The translations under genes were made by a program, and so were the position numbers. Source: Tritonibacter multivorans (GTDB lineage Bacteria; Pseudomonadota; Alphaproteobacteria; Rhodobacterales; Rhodobacteraceae). Taken from it: a DNA stretch of 64,000 nt. Shown piece after piece: positions 59,283 through 64,000 of the stretch (within the stretch, counting starts at the first letter, position 1; each line of letters begins with the position of its first letter). Where the stretch lies: assembly GCF_001458415.1 (NCBI RefSeq), contig NZ_CYSD01000042.1, forward strand, positions 1-64,000. The letters run 5' to 3'. The notes under the pieces are model-generated. The model had not been told where the DNA came from and searched no databases. It saw nothing but the letters and a program-made list of their open reading frames with translations.

Positions 59283-60218
59283 ATGAAAGTCATTCTGCAT
59301 ATTGGCGCACATCGCTGCGCCACAACGTCGTTTCAGGGCTACCTTGGCCGCAAGGAAAGGGAACTGTCGGCCCGTGGCATTGTCTGTGTCGGCCCCAAGC
59401 GGATTCGCTCGGGCCTGTTTCATGGCATCCAGCCGGGGCCGATGCCGGTGATTGGCCGCGACCCGCAGAAACGCGCGCGCGGGCGCCTGGCGCTGCATAT
59501 GCGGTCGCTCAGCGATGTGGGCATGCAGTCGGTGCTGTTCACGGATGCCAGCATGATGGGGCGGCTCGAGGAGAACATCGCCGCAGGCAGCCTCTATGCG
59601 GGTATTGGCGAACGTCTGGCGCGCTATGACTGGGCTTTTGACGGGGCGATTTCGGATGTGGTGCTGAACATCCGCAGCCTGGACACCTGGTGGGCCTCTG
59701 CGCTGAGCCACAGCCTCACCGTGACCGAACGCTGGCCGGGACACGACCAGCTGGCCAAGATCGCCGAGGCACGCCGCACCTGGCGCGATGTGATCACCGA
59801 TATCTATTGCGCCATGCCCGGTGCACGGCTGCTGGTCTGCCCGCATGAAGATTTTGCAACCCGCCCCGCCGCACAGCTGAGCGCGGTCACCGGCCAGCCC
59901 AGCCCCGCGACCTCGGGCATGTTCCGCCTCAACCCCTCGCTGCGCCTGCCGCATCTGCGCGCCAGCCTGCCTGCGCGCATTGCCTGCCGTCTGCCCGCAG
60001 GCAATGGCCGCTGGGGTCCCTTTACTGAAATGCAGGCGGCCAGCCTCCGCGAGGCCTATGCCGACGACATGATGTGGCTGATCGGCGGCGCCGATGGCTA
60101 TGCCGAACTGCTTGAATCTCCGAATAAAAATAAGGGCCGCGAAACTGCGCCCACACGACATCTGACAAGAGGAACGACCCATGACCCAACCGAAGGACAC
60201 ATGGCGGGCGCTGGCTGA
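59283..60218 (+). CDS. Sulfotransferase-like P-loop protein overlapping mcm
   Basis: The protein has up to 311 residues. The start [21 protein letters not shown] resembles the PAPS-binding loop of bacterial sulfotransferases (HIGxxKTGTTSLQ). A second candidate motif, [19 protein letters not shown], fits the 3'-phosphate-binding R..S pattern. The substrate is unknown; cell-surface polysaccharide or lipid modification is typical. The frame overlaps the methylmalonyl-CoA mutase start by 38 bases, so the two may be translationally coupled. The last ~25 residues read through the mutase ribosome-binding region and may be poorly conserved. Confidence 0.7.
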   Translation: MKVILHIGAHRCATTSFQGYLGRKERELSARGIVCVGPKRIRSGLFHGIQPGPMPVIGRDPQKRARGRLALHMRSLSDVGMQSVLFTDASMMGRLEENIAAGSLYAGIGERLARYDWAFDGAISDVVLNIRSLDTWWASALSHSLTVTERWPGHDQLAKIAEARRTWRDVITDIYCAMPGARLLVCPHEDFATRPAAQLSAVTGQPSPATSGMFRLNPSLRLPHLRASLPARIACRLPAGNGRWGPFTEMQAASLREAYADDMMWLIGGADGYAELLESPNKNKGRETAPTRHLTRGTTHDPTEGHMAGAG

Positions 60219-62310
60219 GAAAGAGCTGCGCGGACGCCCGCTTGAGGATCTGACCTGGAAGACGCTGGAAGGCATCGACGTCAAACCTCTGTACACCGCA
60301 GAGGACACCGAGGGCCTGCCGCATGTGAACACAACCCCCGGCGTGGCCCCCTTTACCCGTGGTGTGAAAGCGACCATGTACGCAGGCCGCCCCTGGACCA
60401 TCCGCCAATATGCGGGGTTTTCCACGGCCGAAGAATCCAACGCCTTTTACCGCCGCAATCTGGCCGCGGGTCAGCAGGGGGTCTCGGTCGCCTTCGATCT
60501 GGCCACCCACCGCGGCTATGACAGCGACCACGAACGCGTGGTTGGCGATGTCGGCAAGGCGGGCGTGGCCATCGACAGTGTCGAGGATATGAAAATCCTC
60601 TTTGACGGCATTCCGCTGGATAAAGTGTCCGTCTCCATGACCATGAACGGCGCGGTGATCCCGATCCTTGCGAATTTCATCGTCGCAGGTGAAGAACAGG
60701 GCCATGACCGTGCGCTGCTGTCGGGCACCATTCAGAACGATGTTCTGAAGGAATTTATGGTGCGCAACACCTATATCTACCCGCCCGAACCCTCGATGCG
60801 GATCATCTCGGATATTATTGAGTTCACCTCGAACGAGATGCCAAAATTCAACTCCATCTCGATCTCCGGCTACCACATGCAGGAAGCGGGCGCGAACTTG
60901 GTGCAGGAGCTTGCCTATACCATCGCGGATGGGCGCGAATACGTGCAGGCCGCAATCGATGCGGGCATGGACGTCGATAAATTCGCAGGCCGGCTGTCTT
61001 TCTTCTTTGCCATTGGCATGAATTTCTTCATGGAAATCGCCAAACTGCGCGCCGCACGGACCCTGTGGTTCCGGGTGATGACCGAATTTGGCGCCAAGAA
61101 CGACCGCTCCAAAATGCTGCGCACCCATTGCCAGACCTCGGGCGTGAGCTTGCAGGAACAGGACCCCTATAACAACGTCATCCGCACCGCTTACGAGGCG
61201 ATGTCGGCGGTGCTGGGCGGCACCCAGTCCCTGCACACCAATGCGCTGGATGAAGCCATTGCGCTGCCCACCGATTTCTCCGCCCGGATTGCCCGCAACA
61301 CCCAGCTGGTCTTGCAGGAAGAAACCGGCGTGACCAAGGTCGTCGACCCGCTGGCGGGCTCCTACTATGTCGAAAGCCTCACTGAGGAGCTGATCGAGAA
61401 AGCCTGGGCCATCATCCAGGAGGTCGAGCAGATGGGCGGCATGACCAAGGCCGTGGCCTCTGGCATGCCGAAACTGCGGATCGAGGAAACCGCCGCCCGT
61501 CGGCAGGCGATGATCGACCGCGGTGAAGAGGTGATTGTTGGCGTCAACAAATACCGCAAGGAAAAAGAAGACCCGATCGACATTCTGGACGTGGACAATG
61601 TGGCCGTGCGCGAAAGCCAGATTGCCCGTCTGAAACAGATCCGCGAGACCCGCGATGAGGCCGCCTGTCAGGCTGCACTGGACGAGGTCACCCGCCGCGC
61701 CAAAGAAGGCGGCAATCTGCTCGAAGCCGCCGTCGAAGCCGCCCGTGCCCGGGCCTCTGTAGGGGAAATCAGCATGGCAATGGAAAAAGAATTTGGACGT
61801 CACCGCGCCGAAGTAAAAACCCTCGCCGGGGTTTATGGCGCTGCCTATGAAGGCGACGAAGGCTTTGCCGCCATTCAGAAATCCATCGAGGACTTCGCCG
61901 AAGAAGAGGGGCGCCGCCCGCGTCTTCTGGTGGTGAAAATGGGTCAGGACGGCCATGACCGCGGGGCCAAGGTGATCGCCACGGCCTTTGCTGACATCGG
62001 CTTTGATGTCGATGTGGGCCCGCTGTTCCAGACGCCCGCCGAGGCCGCACAGGACGCCATCGACAATGACGTGCATGTGGTGGGGATCTCCTCTCAGGCG
62101 GCGGGCCACAAGACCCTCGCGCCGCAGCTGGTGCAGGAGCTGAAAGCCCAAGGGGCCGAGGATATTATTGTCATCTGTGGCGGGGTGATCCCGCAGCAGG
62201 ATTATGACTTCCTGTATGAAAACGGTGTGAAGGCGATCTTTGGCCCCGGCACCAATATTCCCGAGGCGGCACAGGATATCCTCAAAATCATCCGCGACGC
62301 CCGCAGCTAA
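60181..62310 (+). CDS. scpA: Methylmalonyl-CoA mutase
   Basis: This 709-residue single-chain B12-dependent mutase interconverts (R)-methylmalonyl-CoA and succinyl-CoA. The TIM-barrel catalytic half carries family motifs such as [23 protein letters not shown] and [15 protein letters not shown]. The cobalamin domain carries D590-G-H592-D-R-G, with the His that coordinates cobalt. It completes the propionyl-CoA to succinyl-CoA route started by PccBA; the epimerase gene is not evident in this window. AGAGGAACGACCC precedes ATG 60181. Confidence 0.97.
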   Translation: MTQPKDTWRALAEKELRGRPLEDLTWKTLEGIDVKPLYTAEDTEGLPHVNTTPGVAPFTRGVKATMYAGRPWTIRQYAGFSTAEESNAFYRRNLAAGQQGVSVAFDLATHRGYDSDHERVVGDVGKAGVAIDSVEDMKILFDGIPLDKVSVSMTMNGAVIPILANFIVAGEEQGHDRALLSGTIQNDVLKEFMVRNTYIYPPEPSMRIISDIIEFTSNEMPKFNSISISGYHMQEAGANLVQELAYTIADGREYVQAAIDAGMDVDKFAGRLSFFFAIGMNFFMEIAKLRAARTLWFRVMTEFGAKNDRSKMLRTHCQTSGVSLQEQDPYNNVIRTAYEAMSAVLGGTQSLHTNALDEAIALPTDFSARIARNTQLVLQEETGVTKVVDPLAGSYYVESLTEELIEKAWAIIQEVEQMGGMTKAVASGMPKLRIEETAARRQAMIDRGEEVIVGVNKYRKEKEDPIDILDVDNVAVRESQIARLKQIRETRDEAACQAALDEVTRRAKEGGNLLEAAVEAARARASVGEISMAMEKEFGRHRAEVKTLAGVYGAAYEGDEGFAAIQKSIEDFAEEEGRRPRLLVVKMGQDGHDRGAKVIATAFADIGFDVDVGPLFQTPAEAAQDAIDNDVHVVGISSQAAGHKTLAPQLVQELKAQGAEDIIVICGGVIPQQDYDFLYENGVKAIFGPGTNIPEAAQDILKIIRDARS

Positions 62311-62440
62311 GGGCGGCAGGATATCGCGGGTTCGGGCGTCGCACTGGCGGCGCCCGTTGCTCTGCCCGCGGCCACGGGCCTTGGCGCTTGCGGCGACGGG
62401 GCCTGTGCCGCACGGTTTGAGCCCAAAGGAGAGGGGAAAT

Positions 62441-63046
62441 ATGCTTGCACTCGATCACATCGCCGTGGCGGGCACCACGCTGGCGGCGGCGGTCGACCAC
62501 GTCGAAGCCGCGCTTGGGGTGCCCTTGCAGCCGGGCGGGAAACACGCCCACTTTGCCACCCATAACAGCCTCTTGGGGCTGGCGGAGGGGCTGTACCTGG
62601 AGGCGATTGCCACCAACCCGGCGGCCCAGCCGCAACAGCGCCCGCGCTGGTTTGATCTGGACCGTTTCTCCGGGCCTGCGCGGCTGGCCTGCTGGATCTG
62701 CCGATCCGAGGATCTGGACACAACACTGGCGCAGATCTCCGCGGATGCGGGCCAGCCGGTGGCGCTGGCACGGGGTGATCTGCGCTGGCAAATGGCGGTG
62801 CCTTTGAGCGGCGTTCTGCCGTTTGACAACCGCTTTCCGGCGCTGATGCAGTGGCACGGCGCCCATCCCGCGGCGCGTCTGACCAACCGGGGCTGCGCGT
62901 TGCGGCGGCTGATCGTCAGCCACCCAGAGGCCCGCGCCCTGCGGGATCTTCTGCCGCTTCGCGATCCGCGCGTGGCGTTCGAGACCGGTGAAAGCGGTCT
63001 GCTGGCCGAAATCGACACGCCGCACGGGCTGCGCATCCTGCGCTGA
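62441..63046 (+). CDS. VOC-family (glyoxalase-like) protein
   Basis: This 201-residue protein starts MLALDHIAVAGTTLAAAVDHVEAALGVPL and contains HFATHNSLLGLAEGLYLEAIA, the Glyoxalase_3-like (PF13468) pattern. The usual metal residues (His, then Glu in YLEAI) are visible. Methylmalonyl-CoA epimerases are also VOC proteins, and its place 130 bases after the mutase is suggestive. However, the sequence looks like the general Glyoxalase_3 group and not like the ~135-residue epimerases. ATG 62441 follows AAAGGAGAGGGG. Confidence 0.82.
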   Translation: MLALDHIAVAGTTLAAAVDHVEAALGVPLQPGGKHAHFATHNSLLGLAEGLYLEAIATNPAAQPQQRPRWFDLDRFSGPARLACWICRSEDLDTTLAQISADAGQPVALARGDLRWQMAVPLSGVLPFDNRFPALMQWHGAHPAARLTNRGCALRRLIVSHPEARALRDLLPLRDPRVAFETGESGLLAEIDTPHGLRILR

Positions 63047-63167
63047 TTTCTGCCGACAGCCGGTCAGACTGCACATGTTTGCCGCAGCCTGCGGGGGGCG
63101 GAATTTTATTGTCTCGAAACAAGTTTCTGGCCCTGACACTTGGGGGCAGGGCGGTTAGTCTGAGCCC

Positions 63168-63860
63168 ATGTCACTCTGGACCCGTATTTCCGAGGCGCTT
63201 GCCGCCCTGGCCAATGGCCAATCTCTGGCCGAGGTTTTCGACCGCCTGCGCGCGCCGCCGCAGCGCACGGTGGGTTTTGCCATTGCTGTGATTGCGCTGG
63301 GGGCCAAAATGGCCAAAGCCGACGGGCAGGTGACCCGCGATGAGGTCACAGCCTTCCGCGAGGTGTTTCAGATCGCCGCTGAGGACGAGGCCGGGGCCGC
63401 ACGGGTCTTTAACCTCGCCCGCCAAGACGTTGCAGGCTATCAGGACTATGCCCGCCGCATCCAGGCCATGTTCTCGGATGACCCTTCGACCCTTTGCGAT
63501 CTGATGGAGGGGCTCTTTCACATTGCGCTGGCGGATGGGTTTTATCACCCGGATGAGAACGCCTTTCTTGAGAATGTCGCCCGGATCTTTGGTCAGACCG
63601 ACCAGCAATTCCGCGCCCTGCGCGCCCGCTTTGTGGCCGATGCGCCCAAGGATCCATACGATATTCTGGGCGTGGACCCCGCCATGCCCATGGACGACAT
63701 CCGCGCCGCCTTCCGCCAATTGGTGCGCAACAACCACCCCGACGCCATGATCGCCCGTGGTGTGCCGTCTGAGGCGGTGCAGCTGGCCGAAAAACGCATG
63801 GCCGACATCAACCGCGCCTGGGAGGAAATCTCCACGGCGCGCACGGTTGAAACAGCTTAA
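63168..63860 (+). CDS. DjlA-like co-chaperone (TerB + J domain)
   Basis: This 230-residue protein has a TerB-like helical domain (about 30-150; IALGAKMAKADGQVTRDEVTAFREVFQ, HIALADGFYHPDENAFLENVARIFG) and a C-terminal J domain (about 162-225; DPYDILGVDPAMPMDDIRAAFRQLVRNNHPDAM) with the HPD motif that stimulates DnaK. Unlike E. coli DjlA, no N-terminal membrane helix is obvious. TerB domains also occur in TelA-type stress systems, and a TelA operon lies 47 kb away. Confidence 0.92.
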   Translation: MSLWTRISEALAALANGQSLAEVFDRLRAPPQRTVGFAIAVIALGAKMAKADGQVTRDEVTAFREVFQIAAEDEAGAARVFNLARQDVAGYQDYARRIQAMFSDDPSTLCDLMEGLFHIALADGFYHPDENAFLENVARIFGQTDQQFRALRARFVADAPKDPYDILGVDPAMPMDDIRAAFRQLVRNNHPDAMIARGVPSEAVQLAEKRMADINRAWEEISTARTVETA

Positions 63861-63875
63861 GGGCCGCGAACGTCC

Positions 63876-64000
63876 ATGCGAATTGCCACTTATAATGTGG
63901 AGTGGTTTGTCCATCTCTTTGATGACCATGACCGGTTGCTGGACGATGATCAGCCCTCGGGCCGGTACGGGATCAGCCGCGCCGCCCAGCTTGCGGCGGT
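63876..64000 (+). CDS. Endonuclease/exonuclease/phosphatase family protein (truncated by window end)
   Basis: ATG 63876 opens MRIATYNVEWFVHLFDDHDRLL, the typical first strand and metal Asn/Glu (TYNVEW) of the EEP superfamily, which includes DNase I-like nucleases and phosphodiesterases. Only 41 codons are in the window, so substrate class cannot be judged. It starts 15 bases after the DjlA-like stop and may be cotranscribed. Confidence 0.8.
   Translation, partial: MRIATYNVEWFVHLFDDHDRLLDDDQPSGRYGISRAAQLAA

Noticed and set aside
60022-62151. 709-codon minus-strand frame opposite methylmalonyl-CoA mutase
   Set aside because: Same-length shadow of the mutase, with no motifs.
62441-63046. VOC protein as methylmalonyl-CoA epimerase
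   Set aside because: The position is attractive, but the protein is ~65 residues longer than epimerases and matches the Glyoxalase_3-like pattern better.
1-64000. CRISPR array or complete prophage
   Set aside because: No evenly spaced direct repeats with unique spacers were seen. The only phage-type gene is the tRNA-associated integrase; no structural or lysis genes are present.

Overview
The window looks like chromosome of a Rhodobacterales bacterium (Roseobacter group, Alphaproteobacteria). The evidence is GC-rich coding sequence, a full propionyl-CoA/methylmalonyl-CoA locus with a PccR-type regulator, lineage-typical families (DUF2927, DUF4174, DUF6497, DUF1127, excalibur-domain lipoprotein) and an alphaproteobacterial RNase P RNA. 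I could not run database searches; all family calls come from reading motifs.

Layout. 1-2.67 kb is the end of an integrated element: an IS3-type insertion sequence, a 63-residue ORF and a tyrosine integrase that abuts the 3' end of tRNA-Cys. 2.7-9 kb holds core genes: CbiX-like chelatase, tRNA-Gly, ABC exporter, acyl-CoA synthetase and an HSL-type esterase. At 9.2 kb an AT-richer orphan resembles polymorphic-toxin immunity proteins. 10.1-16.2 kb is one compact minus-strand operon: a 24-residue membrane peptide, XpaC-like, TelA-like, a DUF2927 lipoprotein, an SPFH-GYF protein, a zinc-ribbon membrane protein and dtd. It is the most system-like uncharacterised module here. 16.3-35.1 kb carries housekeeping genes: pseudouridine synthase, tadA, gatCA, rnpB, rpmG, hisN, guaD, mgtE, 5-formyl-THF cyclo-ligase and ymdB.

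35.4-41.1 kb has two SLC13-type permeases with RCK_C domains around a flavoprotein. 41.4-47.7 kb has yebC, a soluble mini-chemoreceptor-like protein, a nitroreductase, the divergent argP/argO pair, a pirin and a YdcH protein.

47.8-62.3 kb is the propionyl-CoA locus: pccR, an MFS exporter, pccB, five small uncharacterised genes, a possible structured RNA, pccA, two envelope genes, a sulfotransferase-like gene and methylmalonyl-CoA mutase. PccB and PccA form the biotin carboxylase that makes methylmalonyl-CoA; the mutase converts it to succinyl-CoA. TTTGCAAA-like sites lie upstream of pccR and pccB. The window ends with a VOC protein, a DjlA-like co-chaperone and a truncated endonuclease/phosphatase-family gene.

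Intergenic regions contain a recurrent composite repeat (core TTTTGGCC..AAATACTC followed by a GC hairpin) and several GC-rich hairpins closed by a GCA/TGC triloop.
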